From Micromonospora terminaliae (GTDB lineage: Bacteria; Actinomycetota; Actinomycetes; Mycobacteriales; Micromonosporaceae), in NCBI RefSeq assembly GCF_009671205.1, contig NZ_CP045309.1, positions 5,270,001 to 5,334,000 on the forward strand: a stretch of 64,000 nucleotides of DNA, in the 5' to 3' direction. The notes under the pieces are model-generated. The model saw only the letters and a list, made by a program, of their open reading frames with translations. It ran no database searches and had not been told where the DNA came from. Shown in pieces: positions 54,985-63,149 of the stretch. The position numbers were made by a program, and so were the translations under genes. Every line of letters starts with the position of its first letter. The first letter of the stretch is position 1.

Positions 54985-57132
54985 ATGCGTCGGGTGGTCA
55001 TGGTCGGCTTGTCGGTGGTCGTCGTGGCCCTGCTCGGCGTGGCCACGAACGTCGCGACCGGGGCGCTGCCGGCGCGCTGGTCCCCGTACCTATGGTTGGC
55101 CTGGCCGCTGGTGCTGCTGCTCGTGGCGGTCCTGGTGCTCATCGAGGTGCAGCGCGGCCGGGAGCCGCGGCGGTCCGGCACCGCCGGCGCGGCGCGGGCC
55201 CGCCGGGTGCTGCTGGAACGGGTCCGTCGCTACTGGGTGACCAGCGTCCTCGACCGCTCCCTCTACGAGGAGGCGCGGATCGAGCTGGGCATCGCCGCGA
55301 CCGCCGACGACCGCCGGCACCCGTGGAGCCTGCAGGCCAGCCACCGGGACGGCTTCACCGGCTCGCTGGACGACCGCACCTCGATGTCGGCGCTGTTCGA
55401 CCAGCTCGACGAGGCGGTGGTCATCGTCGGCGCACCCGGCGCCGGCAAGACGACCACGCTGCTGGAACTCGCGCGGGACCTGCTCGACCGTGCCGACCAC
55501 GACCCGGACGCTCCGATCCCGGCGGTGTTCAACCTGTCCTCCTGGGCGACCCTCCGCCGTCCCCTCGACCGGTGGCTGGTCGAGCAGCTCACCGAGCGGT
55601 ACGGCATCCCAGCGGGGCAGGCGGCCGCCTGGGTGGCGGCCGGGGAGATCCTGCCGCTGCTGGACGGCCTCGACGAGGTCGGCGAGCAGCACCGTGACGA
55701 GTGCGCCGAGGCGATCGCCGCGTTCCACCAACGGCAGCCACTCACCCCGATCGCCGTCTGCTGCCGCCAGGCGGAGTACGCCCGGCTCCGGTCGGCGCTG
55801 CCCCTCTACGGCACGGTCGCCATCCAGCCGCTGGACCGGTCGCAGATCGGGCGGTACGTGGACCGGCCGGGGCTGGCCGGCCTGCGGGCCGCGCTCGACG
55901 CCGACCCCGAGCTGTGGAAGCTCGCCGACTCGCCGCTGATGCTCAGCATCATGGCCCTGGCGTACGCGGACCCGGACGACGCCGGACCTGACCGGGGCGA
56001 CGCCGGCTCCGGGCGCGAACGGCTCTTCACCCGGTACGTCGACACCATGCTGCGCCGCCGGCCACATCCCCGGTACCGCCCCGAGCGGACCGCCGGCCAC
56101 CTCGCCACCCTCGCTCGGATGCTGCGCCAACGCGACCAGACGGTCTTCGTGCTGGACATGATCGACGAGTCCTGGTCGGCCCGGCGGCCGGCCGCGTGGC
56201 GGACCTCGACGGCGCTCGCCCGGCTGCTCGGCTGCGCCGCGCTGGCCGCCGTGTTCGTCGCGGCGGGCTGGGCGCTGGGCCCGGTGACCGGGCTCGTGGT
56301 CGCCGGCGGCCTGCTGGGGCTGGCCGTGCTCATGCACACCGTCAACTACGCCGACCTGTTCGAGCTGACCTCGACCATCCGGGACCGCGACGAACGGCGA
56401 CCGGAGAGCTGGGCGGCCGCCTGGACGGCGAGCGTCGCCGAGCTGGAACGGCTCATCCAGGTCGCGGCGCTCGTCGCGGGCGTGGCCGTCGGCGTGCTCA
56501 TCGGCTGGTTCGCCCCCGGCGGGCCGAGCTGGGCCGCCGGCCTCGGCTACGGCGGCGGGTTCTTCCTCGCCACGGTGATCGCCCTGATCGCCCTTGACAG
56601 CACCCAGGTGCGGCTCCGGTTCCGGCCGCTGCCGCCCGACGCGGGCCGCCGTGAGCTGCCGAGCCCGCTCCTGCGGCAACGGTTGACCGTCATGGCGGCC
56701 GATCTCGTGGCGCTCGGCGTCATGGTCGGCGTGCTCGGCTTCGTGCCGGTCGCGCTGGCCCGGGGGACGGCCGAGGCGCTCCGCTTCGCGGTGCTGCTCG
56801 GCGGGGGGACGGCACTCGCGCTGTTCACCGTGGTCGCGTTAACCCCGATGGTCGAGCAGACCCTGGTCCGGCGGCGACTCGCCCGGGAGGGCCTGGTGCC
56901 GTACCCGCTGCTGCCGTTCCTCGACCACGCGGTGCAGTGCCTCTTCCTGCGCCAGGTCGGCGACGGCTACATCTTCGTGCACCGGCAACTGCTGGATCAC
57001 TTCGCCGAGCGCGCCGAGGCCGGCAGGCCGATCCCGCGGCTCCGCGCCACGCAGGCCCGGAGGGAGAACATACGGCGAAGCGCCCGGGATGTCCCGGGCG
57101 CTTCGACGGTTGGCGGTGGCGGCGGGATTTGA
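54985..57132 (+). CDS. Membrane-anchored NACHT-domain NTPase
   Basis: A 715-residue STAND ATPase. Two N-terminal helices (about 3-25, 35-55) anchor it; a NACHT domain follows with Walker A GAPGAGKTT from residue 149, Walker B ILPLLDGLDEV and a sensor IAVCCRQAEY. The C-terminal half has four to six more membrane helices (about 405-640), ending in a soluble YIFVHRQLLDHF segment. The last residues (RRSARDVPGASTVGG) are encoded across a terminator hairpin and into tRNA-Ser(CGA) on the opposite strand. NACHT proteins can act in phage defence, but no effector domain is visible. Confidence 0.85.
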   Translation: MRRVVMVGLSVVVVALLGVATNVATGALPARWSPYLWLAWPLVLLLVAVLVLIEVQRGREPRRSGTAGAARARRVLLERVRRYWVTSVLDRSLYEEARIELGIAATADDRRHPWSLQASHRDGFTGSLDDRTSMSALFDQLDEAVVIVGAPGAGKTTTLLELARDLLDRADHDPDAPIPAVFNLSSWATLRRPLDRWLVEQLTERYGIPAGQAAAWVAAGEILPLLDGLDEVGEQHRDECAEAIAAFHQRQPLTPIAVCCRQAEYARLRSALPLYGTVAIQPLDRSQIGRYVDRPGLAGLRAALDADPELWKLADSPLMLSIMALAYADPDDAGPDRGDAGSGRERLFTRYVDTMLRRRPHPRYRPERTAGHLATLARMLRQRDQTVFVLDMIDESWSARRPAAWRTSTALARLLGCAALAAVFVAAGWALGPVTGLVVAGGLLGLAVLMHTVNYADLFELTSTIRDRDERRPESWAAAWTASVAELERLIQVAALVAGVAVGVLIGWFAPGGPSWAAGLGYGGGFFLATVIALIALDSTQVRLRFRPLPPDAGRRELPSPLLRQRLTVMAADLVALGVMVGVLGFVPVALARGTAEALRFAVLLGGGTALALFTVVALTPMVEQTLVRRRLAREGLVPYPLLPFLDHAVQCLFLRQVGDGYIFVHRQLLDHFAERAEAGRPIPRLRATQARRENIRRSARDVPGASTVGGGGGI
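57076..57105. terminator. Hairpin terminator of tRNA-Ser(CGA) inside the NACHT gene end
   Basis: Perfect 14-bp stem CGAAGCGCCCGGGA / TCCCGGGCGCTTCG with a two-base centre. It lies six bases beyond the tRNA's CCA on the minus strand, so it mainly serves the tRNA. Confidence 0.85.
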
Positions 57133-57200
57133 ACCCGCGGAGGGCGTAAACCCTCACACGCTTTCGAGGCGTGCTCCTTAGGCCACTCGGACACGCCACC
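57111..57200 (-). tRNA. tRNA-Ser (anticodon CGA)
   Basis: On the minus strand the acceptor GGTGGCG pairs with CGCCACC, the anticodon loop CTCGAAA gives CGA, and a long variable arm is present as in all tRNA-Ser. Discriminator G followed by an encoded CCA at 57113-57111. The last 22 bases overlap the 3' end of the NACHT gene on the other strand. Confidence 0.97.
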
Positions 57201-57275
57201 GCCGAGTAGGGTACAGGACCACGGGTCTGGACGCCGAACCGGTATCCCCCGACCCGGCCTGGCAGGATCCTTGCC

Positions 57276-57983
57276 ATGAGTACGCACATCGGCGCTGAGC
57301 CGGGAGAGATCGCCGAGCGGGTCCTGATGCCGGGCGACCCGCTGCGGGCCAAGTGGATCGCGGAGACCTACCTCGAGGACGCCCGCTGCTACACGACGGT
57401 TCGCGGCATGCTGGGCTTCACCGGCCGCTGGAACGGCGTCGAGGTCTCCGTCCAGGGCTCCGGCATGGGCATGCCGTCCGCCTCCATCTACGCCCACGAG
57501 CTGATCAACGAGTACGGCGTGAAGACGCTGATCCGGGTCGGTTCGTGCGGCGCCCTGACCGAGGACCTCCAGCTGCGCGACGTGGTGGCGGCGATCGGCT
57601 CGTCCACCGACTCGAACATGAACCGGATGCGGTTCGACGGCTTGATCGACTACGCCCCGGTGGCCGATTTCGGGCTGCTGCGTACCTCGGTCGAGGTGGC
57701 CGAGCGGCGCGGCATCACCATGCGGGTCGGGCCGATCCTGGCGGCGGACGCCTTCTACACCGACCGGCCGGACCTCTACGACGCCCTCGCCGACTACGGA
57801 GTGCTCGCGGTGGAGATGGAGTCGGCGGCGCTCTACACGATCGCGGCCCGGTTCAAGGCCCGTGCGCTGACGGTCCTGACCGTCAGCGACCACATCAAGA
57901 CCGGCGAGAAGACCACGTCGCAGGAGCGCGAGCAGACCTTCGGCCAGATGGTCGAGATCGCCCTCGACACCGTCATCGCCTGA
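57276..57983 (+). CDS. deoD: Purine-nucleoside phosphorylase (DeoD type)
   Basis: A 235-residue hexameric phosphorylase that splits (deoxy)purine nucleosides into base and pentose-1-phosphate. It has the phosphate-binding [13 protein letters not shown], the family signature [22 protein letters not shown] and the purine-binding VEMESAAL. Active-site Asp in LTVSDHI. The start [22 protein letters not shown] is standard for the family. Monocistronic, ending in a hairpin. Confidence 0.97.
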   Translation: MSTHIGAEPGEIAERVLMPGDPLRAKWIAETYLEDARCYTTVRGMLGFTGRWNGVEVSVQGSGMGMPSASIYAHELINEYGVKTLIRVGSCGALTEDLQLRDVVAAIGSSTDSNMNRMRFDGLIDYAPVADFGLLRTSVEVAERRGITMRVGPILAADAFYTDRPDLYDALADYGVLAVEMESAALYTIAARFKARALTVLTVSDHIKTGEKTTSQEREQTFGQMVEIALDTVIA

Positions 57984-57995
57984 CCCGGCCCTGGT

Positions 57996-58026
57996 CCGCC
58001 CCGCCACCGCCCAGGTGGCGGGGCGG
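57996..58026 (+). terminator. deoD terminator
   Basis: Perfect 13-bp stem CCGCCCCGCCACC / GGTGGCGGGGCGG with a five-base loop, 12 bases after the stop. Confidence 0.9.
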
Positions 58027-58056
58027 TCGCGTTACCGGGGTCACACAAAATAAGCA

Positions 58057-58066
58057 CGACCGGTCG
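58057..58066. promoter_or_regulatory. Candidate TetR operator
   Basis: Perfect palindrome CGACCGGTCG, extended as GACCGGTCGGTC, in a local AT-rich segment (AAAATAAG before, TTTTTC after), 25 bases before the TetR start. It fits an autorepression site overlapping the promoter. Confidence 0.65.
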
Positions 58067-58091
58067 GTCTTTTTCTCGCTACGCTGCTCGC

Positions 58092-58730
58092 ATGACCATC
58101 GACGGCCGGGTCGCCCGCGGCGACCGCACCCGCACCGCGGTGCTGGACACCGCCGTGGCGCTGGCCACCGAGGTCGGCCTGGACGGCCTCTCCCTCGCCC
58201 AGCTCGCCGACCGGCTCGGGGTCAGCAAGTCCGGCCTCTTCGCGCACTGGCGCTCCAAGGAGGCACTGCAACTCGCCACCGTCGACCGGGCCGTGGCGCA
58301 GTGGGAGGAGCGCATCGTGGCCCCGGCCCTGCGCGCCCCCCGGGGCGTCCGCCGGCTGCGCGCGCTGCACGAGGCCCGGATCGAGTTCTACGCCGCCCGC
58401 GTCCTCCCCGGCGGCTGCTTCTTCGCCAACACCGAGTTCGAGTACAACGCCCGCCCCGGCCCGGTCCGCGACCGGCTCGCCGAGGCGTTCGGCCGGTGGA
58501 CCACGTTCCTCGAACGCCTCGTGCAGGAGGCCGTCGACCTCGGCGAACTCCCCGCCGGCCTGGACGTGCCGCTGCTGGCGTACGAGATCGACGCGCTGGG
58601 GATCAGCGCCGTCATGCGGTCCCGGATGCTCGACCCGGACGCCACCTACCGGCACGCCCGCCAGGGCCTGCTGAACCGGCTACGGGCGCTCTGCCCCGAC
58701 CCGGCCCTGCTACCGGAAGGCCAGTCATGA
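58092..58730 (+). CDS. TetR-family transcriptional regulator
   Basis: A 212-residue regulator. N-terminal TetR helix-turn-helix at about 10-55: RTRTAVLDTAVALATEVGLDGLSLAQLADRLGVSKSGLFAHWRSKEAL. The C-terminal ligand domain (about 90-200) contains GGCFFANTEFEYNARPGPVRDRL, typical of the YfiR-like group. A palindrome lies 25 bases upstream. It overlaps the thioesterase gene by four bases (ATGA), so both probably form an operon repressed by this protein. Confidence 0.93.
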   Translation: MTIDGRVARGDRTRTAVLDTAVALATEVGLDGLSLAQLADRLGVSKSGLFAHWRSKEALQLATVDRAVAQWEERIVAPALRAPRGVRRLRALHEARIEFYAARVLPGGCFFANTEFEYNARPGPVRDRLAEAFGRWTTFLERLVQEAVDLGELPAGLDVPLLAYEIDALGISAVMRSRMLDPDATYRHARQGLLNRLRALCPDPALLPEGQS

Positions 58731-59170
58731 GCCAGCAGTTCGGGCACGTCGAGCACGTCCCGGTGCACTTCGACGACCTCGACGCCATGGGCATCCTGCA
58801 CAACGCCCGCTACGCGGTGCTGCTGGAGCGCGCCCTGACGCCCTACTGGGCCGAGCGCGGCGTGGCCTTCCGCGGCGACGTGCACGCCGCCCCCGACGTG
58901 TTCCACGCCGTCCGGGAGTTCACCATCACCTACCGCGCCCCGGTCACCGGGGTCGGTCCGGTGGCGGTGCACTTCTGGCTGGAGCACTTCGGCACCAGCA
59001 GCGCCCGCTACGCCTTCGAGTTCCGCTCGGTCGACGGCGGCGTCCTGCACGCCGACGGCACCCGGTCGATCGTCCGGCTGGACCCCGCCACGCTGCGCCC
59101 GACCGCGTGGACGGACGCGGCCCGCGCCGTCGCCGAGACCCTGCTCCGCCCGGCGCCGGCCGCGGTCTGA
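58727..59170 (+). CDS. Acyl-CoA thioesterase (4-hydroxybenzoyl-CoA type hotdog fold)
   Basis: A 147-residue single hotdog-domain thioesterase. The catalytic block VHFDDLDAMGILHNARYAVLLERAL has the Asp (19) followed by GxxHNARY; TITYRAPVTGVGPVAVHFWLEHFG is the second conserved stretch. It would hydrolyse an acyl-CoA of unknown chain. Coupled to the TetR gene, which may sense the acyl-CoA or its product. Confidence 0.92.
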   Translation: MSQQFGHVEHVPVHFDDLDAMGILHNARYAVLLERALTPYWAERGVAFRGDVHAAPDVFHAVREFTITYRAPVTGVGPVAVHFWLEHFGTSSARYAFEFRSVDGGVLHADGTRSIVRLDPATLRPTAWTDAARAVAETLLRPAPAAV

Positions 59171-59180
59171 GCGGGCACGG

Positions 59181-59819
59181 TCAGCGGAAGAAGGCGCGCA
59201 GCAGGGCGGCGCTCTCCGCCTCCCGCACCCCGCCGTACACCTCGGGGCGGTGGGTGAGGCGGCGGTCGCGCAGCACGTCCCAGAGCGAGCCGACCGCGCC
59301 CGTCTTCGGCTCCCACGCGCCGAAGACCACCGTCGAGATCCGGGCCAGCGCGATGGCGCCCGCGCACATCGTGCACGGCTCCAGGGACACCACCAGGGTG
59401 CAGCCCTCCAGCCGCCAGCGGCCCAGCCGCTCGGCGGCCCGGCGCAGCGCCAGCACCTCGGCGTGCGCGGTCGGGTCGCCGGTGAGCTCCCGCTCGTTGC
59501 GGCCGATCGCCAGTTCGGCGCCGTCGGGGCCGTAGACCACGGCGCCGACCGGGACGTCCTCGACGGCGTCCTCGCCGTCGCCGGGGACCCCGTCCGGGCC
59601 GGTCACCGCCACCTCCAGGGCCCGGCGCATCCACAGCTCGTGGCGCTGCCGCCGGCCCACGCCGTCCGGCTCGGCCAGGCCCTCGTCCGCGCCGGGACCG
59701 ACCCGCGCCGGCCGCCCCGGGGTGGGCTGCCCCGGGCGTACGGTCTCCAGCGCCGGATCGGTGGCGTCGGCCGGCTCGGCCCCGCCGGTCCACACCGGGC
59801 CGGGCGGCTCAGACCTCAC
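59181..59819 (-). CDS. tadA: tRNA adenosine(34) deaminase TadA, with N-terminal extension
   Basis: A 212-residue zinc deaminase converting A34 to inosine in tRNA-Arg(ACG). Zinc ligands and catalytic Glu lie in HAEVLALRRA and SLEPCTMCAGAI; NERELTGDPTAHAE is conserved. The core begins at HELWMRRALEVA near residue 61; the first 55 residues are a Gly/Pro/Glu-rich extension. The GTG at 59819 is backed by GAGGAG five bases upstream inside the previous gene, which it overlaps by eleven bases; a later GTG (59660) is an alternative. Confidence 0.93.
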   Translation of the reverse strand: MRSEPPGPVWTGGAEPADATDPALETVRPGQPTPGRPARVGPGADEGLAEPDGVGRRQRHELWMRRALEVAVTGPDGVPGDGEDAVEDVPVGAVVYGPDGAELAIGRNERELTGDPTAHAEVLALRRAAERLGRWRLEGCTLVVSLEPCTMCAGAIALARISTVVFGAWEPKTGAVGSLWDVLRDRRLTHRPEVYGGVREAESAALLRAFFR

Positions 59820-60336
59820 GCAGCTCCTCGACCTCGTCGGCGCAGCCGAGCACCTGGCAGACCTCGGCGGTGACGTCGGCCGGCATCATCCCCTCGTGGC
59901 CGCAGAGCGCGAGCAGCTTCGGCGCCGGGATGCCCAGGTCGGCGAGGATGTCGGCGTCGCCCACCGGGTCGGCCTCCGGGTCCACGGCCGGCTGCTCGGT
60001 CTCCTCGTCGCCGGCGGCGGCCGGCCGCGGCTCGTCGGCGTCCTCCAGCCCGGTCACCGAGGTCTTCAGGTCCCCGACCAGCAGCGCGCCCAGCCGGGAC
60101 TCCTCGGCGTACGCCGAGTCGGAGCCGAAGACCCGCAGGTCCTCGCCCTCGTCCAGCCGCAGGATCACCAGGTACGTGTCGTCCGCCTCGACGAACATCA
60201 GGGAGAGGTCGGCGTCCGGCTCGACGTCGCGCATGCGGTCGGCCACCTCCTCGATGTCGGTGACCCCCCGCAGGCTCACCTCCTCGGCGGTCCAGGCGCC
60301 CTCGACGCGCGCCACGGCAGCAGCGAAGTACGACAC
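59809..60336 (-). CDS. tRNA adenosine deaminase-associated protein
   Basis: A 175-residue acidic protein of the actinobacterial family found next to tadA. It begins MSYFAAAVARVEGAWTAEEV, has DVEPDADLSLMFVEADDTYLVILRLD and GSDSAYAEESRLGALLVGDL, a Glu/Pro-rich linker and a C-terminal helical segment PAPKLLALCGHEGMMPADVTAEVCQVLG. Translationally coupled to tadA. Its molecular role is not known; a tie to TadA is inferred from constant neighbourhood. Confidence 0.92.
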   Translation of the reverse strand: MSYFAAAVARVEGAWTAEEVSLRGVTDIEEVADRMRDVEPDADLSLMFVEADDTYLVILRLDEGEDLRVFGSDSAYAEESRLGALLVGDLKTSVTGLEDADEPRPAAAGDEETEQPAVDPEADPVGDADILADLGIPAPKLLALCGHEGMMPADVTAEVCQVLGCADEVEELREV

Positions 60337-60455
60337 GGTCCCCCCAAATTGGCCTCGGCAGCACGCCGACTCGTCACGCGATGCACGTTAACCGGTCGGG
60401 TCGGCAGGCGACCGGTCAACGCCCCGAAGGGCCGGCCGATCCGGGAGAAAGTCGG

Positions 60456-60629
60456 TCAGCCGGCGATGCGCCGGCGGGTCGCGATGAGTTCGCGCAGGCG
60501 CTCGGAGTGGGCCCGCTGCTGCGGCCGCTCCCGCTGCCGCACGGTGCGGGCACCGGCCAACTCGGCGAGGAGCTGCAGGCGACGGCGGCTCCGCTCGGGG
60601 TCGAGCCGCGGCGGGGTGATCCAGGCCAT
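60456..60629 (-). CDS. Small Arg-rich hypothetical protein
   Basis: A 57-residue basic protein, MAWITPPRLDPERSRRRLQL to RRRIAG, mostly helical with many Arg. It could be a nucleic-acid-binding peptide or a chance frame; the ATG at 60629 lacks a strong ribosome site. No family recognised. It lies between the tadA operon and a membrane protein gene, on the same strand. Confidence 0.45.
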   Translation of the reverse strand: MAWITPPRLDPERSRRRLQLLAELAGARTVRQRERPQQRAHSERLRELIATRRRIAG

Positions 60630-60701
60630 ACCGCGAGCGTGAACCGTCACCGCGCGTACGTCAAGACGGTCTTCGCTACGCAGCGGAACCGGCACGCACC
60701 G

Positions 60702-61097
60702 TCACCAGAGCGGCCAGTCGCCGCTCTGCGCCCAGCGCACCGCGACGATCGCCGCGGCGATGCTCCAGCCACCCGCCGTGACGATGGCGACCCCGGTGGC
60801 CACCCCACGGTCGCCGAGGCGGACCAGCACGGCGGCGGCCAGCCAGGCCAGCCCGCCGGCGAGCAGCGTCCACCAGGCGTAGCCGGGCACGTCCCGCCCG
60901 AGCAGGCCGAACAGCAGCAACCAGGCGAACGCGGTGACCGCGCCGATCGCGACACCAGGCCCGGTCACCGGGTGCGGCTCGCGGTAGCTGGGCCGCATCG
61001 GCGCGCCGGACGGGAAGAGCCCCGACGGCGTACGCGGCAGCGGGCGCACCGGCCCCGCCCCGGGTTCCCCGGCCACGCCGTGCCACCCGTTCGTCAC
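60702..61097 (-). CDS. Small integral membrane protein
   Basis: A 131-residue protein with a Gly/Pro-rich cytoplasmic N-terminus (VTNGWHGVAGEPGAGPVRPL) and three to four membrane helices (about 52-72, 77-97, 102-124). I recognise no family. The GTG at 61097 has GGGGG five bases upstream, which sets the start within a much longer open frame. Divergent from the M23 lipoprotein gene. Confidence 0.8.
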   Translation of the reverse strand: MTNGWHGVAGEPGAGPVRPLPRTPSGLFPSGAPMRPSYREPHPVTGPGVAIGAVTAFAWLLLFGLLGRDVPGYAWWTLLAGGLAWLAAAVLVRLGDRGVATGVAIVTAGGWSIAAAIVAVRWAQSGDWPLW

Positions 61098-61208
61098 CGT
61101 TGCCCCCTTCACGGACCGTAGACGTATCGAGGTCACGCAGAGCGACGGCCCCGGACCGGGTGCGTCGCAGCGTTCGTCCCTACGGTAGTGGTCTGCCAGG
61201 ATGGCCGG

Positions 61209-61961
61209 ATGCGCTCGCCATCGATCGGACGCCGCGCGCGTCCGGCGTACCCGGTCCTGCTGCTCGTGGCGGCGCTGGCCGCCGGGTGCGCCCCGGACGC
61301 CGGCCCGACGGCGGAACCGGGCAGCTCGTGGCAGGGCCCGACCGCGGTGGCCAGCAGCGCGCAGCCCGCCCAGCCGACCGGACCCGTCGCCTCGCCCACG
61401 CCGTCCCCGGCACCGAGCCGCACCGGGTCGCCGCACGTCTTCCCGGTCCGCGCCGGCAACGTCGACTACCACCCCACCCACTCCGCGTACCCGGGGACGG
61501 ACATCTTCGCCGACTGCGGCGAGCCGGTGGTGGCGGTTACCGACGGCGTGATCCTGGAGGTGAGCCGGGTGGACCGGTTCAGCAAGCGGGGGCCGCTCGG
61601 GCCGAACAACGGCGGGCTGTCGGTGTCGCTGCTCGGCGACGACGGGGTCCGCTACTACGGGTCGCACCTGAGCGCGATCGCCACGGGCGTCGACGCCGGC
61701 GTCCGCGTCCGGGCCGGTCAGCAGCTCGGGAAGGTGGGCCACACCGGGAACGCCAACAACGTCTGCCACCTGCATTTCGGTCTGTCCCCGAAGTGCACGG
61801 GCCACGACGACTGGTGGATCCGGCGGGGCGTCGTCTGGCCGGCGAAGTACCTCGACTCGTGGCGCAAGCGGGGCAACCGCTCCCCGGCCGCCGAGGTGGC
61901 CGCGTGGCAGCGCCGGCACGGCTGCCCGAAGGCGCCGAGCGGCTCCGCCGCGGCCGGCTGA
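61209..61961 (+). CDS. M23-family (LytM-like) lipoprotein
   Basis: A 250-residue predicted lipoprotein (lipobox ALAAGC) with a Pro/Thr/Ser linker and a LytM/M23 domain at about 75-200. Metal-site elements: HPTHSAYPGTDIF in place of the usual HxGxD, and HLHFGLS as the HxH pair. The first block differs from canonical M23 but keeps His and Asp, so activity on peptidoglycan is likely though not certain. ATG at 61209 gives the signal sequence; an earlier GTG in frame is possible. Confidence 0.88.
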   Translation: MRSPSIGRRARPAYPVLLLVAALAAGCAPDAGPTAEPGSSWQGPTAVASSAQPAQPTGPVASPTPSPAPSRTGSPHVFPVRAGNVDYHPTHSAYPGTDIFADCGEPVVAVTDGVILEVSRVDRFSKRGPLGPNNGGLSVSLLGDDGVRYYGSHLSAIATGVDAGVRVRAGQQLGKVGHTGNANNVCHLHFGLSPKCTGHDDWWIRRGVVWPAKYLDSWRKRGNRSPAAEVAAWQRRHGCPKAPSGSAAAG

Positions 61962-62029
61962 CCGGCGTCCACTCCCGACACCGTGGTGAGAGCGCGCGGC
62001 GGGCGGCGCGGGCGCGTAGGTTGCAGGGC

Positions 62030-63100
62030 ATGACTGCCCGGGACCCCATCGCCGACCTGCGGCGGATCGCGTTCCTGCTGGAACGGGCGAACGAGGCCAC
62101 CTACCGGGTCCGGGCCTTCCGGTCGGCGGCCAACGCGCTCGGCGCGCTGCCGGCCGGCGAGGTGGCCGAGCGGGCTCGCACCGGCAAGCTCACCGAGTTG
62201 TCCGGGGTCGGCGACGTCACGGCCCGGTGCGTGGTCGAGTCGCTGGCCGGCGAGGAACCCGTCTACCTCCGCCGCCTGGTCGCCACCGAGGGCACCGACC
62301 TGGACGAGGCCGCGGCAAAGCTGCGGGACGCGCTGCGCGGCGACTGCCACACCCACTCGGACTGGTCCGACGGCGGCTCACCGATCGAGGAGATGGCCCT
62401 GGCGGCCGTCGAGCTGGGCCACGAGTACATGGTGCTCACCGACCACTCGCCCCGGCTGAAGGTGGCCCGGGGCCTCACCGCGGAGCGGCTGCGCAAGCAG
62501 CTCGACCACGTGGCCGCGGTGAACGAGGCGCTGCCGAAGGGCTTCCGCATCCTCACCGGCATCGAGGTGGACATCCTGGCCGACGGCTCGCTGGACCAGG
62601 ACGAGGAGCTGCTGGCCCGGCTCGACGTGGTGGTCGGCTCGGTGCACAGCGGCCTCAACGACGACCGGGCGAAGATGACCCGCCGGATGCTGGCCGCCGT
62701 CGCCAACCCGAACCTGGACATCCTGGGCCACTGCACCGGGCGGATGGTCTCCTCCCGCCCGGCGGGGGTGACCGGCCCGGGCGACCGGGGGCACCGGGCG
62801 CGTACGCGCAAGGAGAGCGACTTCGACGCCGAGGCGGTCTTCGCGGCCTGCGCGGAGCACGACGTGGCCGTCGAGATCAACTCGCGGCCCGAGCGGCAGG
62901 ACCCGCCGAAGCGGCTCATCCGCCGCGCGCTGGAGGCCGGCTGCCGGTTCGCCATCAACACCGACGCGCACGCACCCGGCCAGCTCGACTGGCAGCGCTT
63001 CGGCTGCGAACGGGCCGCGCTCTGCGGCGTGCCGGCCAACAAGGTGGTCAACACCTGGAAGGCCGACCGCCTCGTGAAGTGGACGGCCGGACGCGGCTGA
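62030..63100 (+). CDS. PHP-domain phosphoesterase with PolX-like N-terminal helix-hairpin-helix domain
   Basis: A 356-residue protein. The N-terminus (about 1-95) has PolX-like helix-hairpin-helix features: IAFLLERANEATYRVRAFRSAANALG and LTELSGVGDVTARCVVESLAG. The PHP domain (about 103-340) has the metal ligands GDCHTHSDWSDGG, LTDHSPR, TGIEVDIL, GSVHSGL, HCTGR, EINSRPER and NTDAHAP, i.e. all nine-type motifs. There is no polymerase domain, so it is a stand-alone PHP nuclease or phosphatase. Start ATG with CAGGG upstream. Confidence 0.92.
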   Translation: MTARDPIADLRRIAFLLERANEATYRVRAFRSAANALGALPAGEVAERARTGKLTELSGVGDVTARCVVESLAGEEPVYLRRLVATEGTDLDEAAAKLRDALRGDCHTHSDWSDGGSPIEEMALAAVELGHEYMVLTDHSPRLKVARGLTAERLRKQLDHVAAVNEALPKGFRILTGIEVDILADGSLDQDEELLARLDVVVGSVHSGLNDDRAKMTRRMLAAVANPNLDILGHCTGRMVSSRPAGVTGPGDRGHRARTRKESDFDAEAVFAACAEHDVAVEINSRPERQDPPKRLIRRALEAGCRFAINTDAHAPGQLDWQRFGCERAALCGVPANKVVNTWKADRLVKWTAGRG

Positions 63101-63149
63101 CCGGCCGCCCCCGGCGGGGCGCTGAACCCGTCACCCCGCCGAGCGGCGG

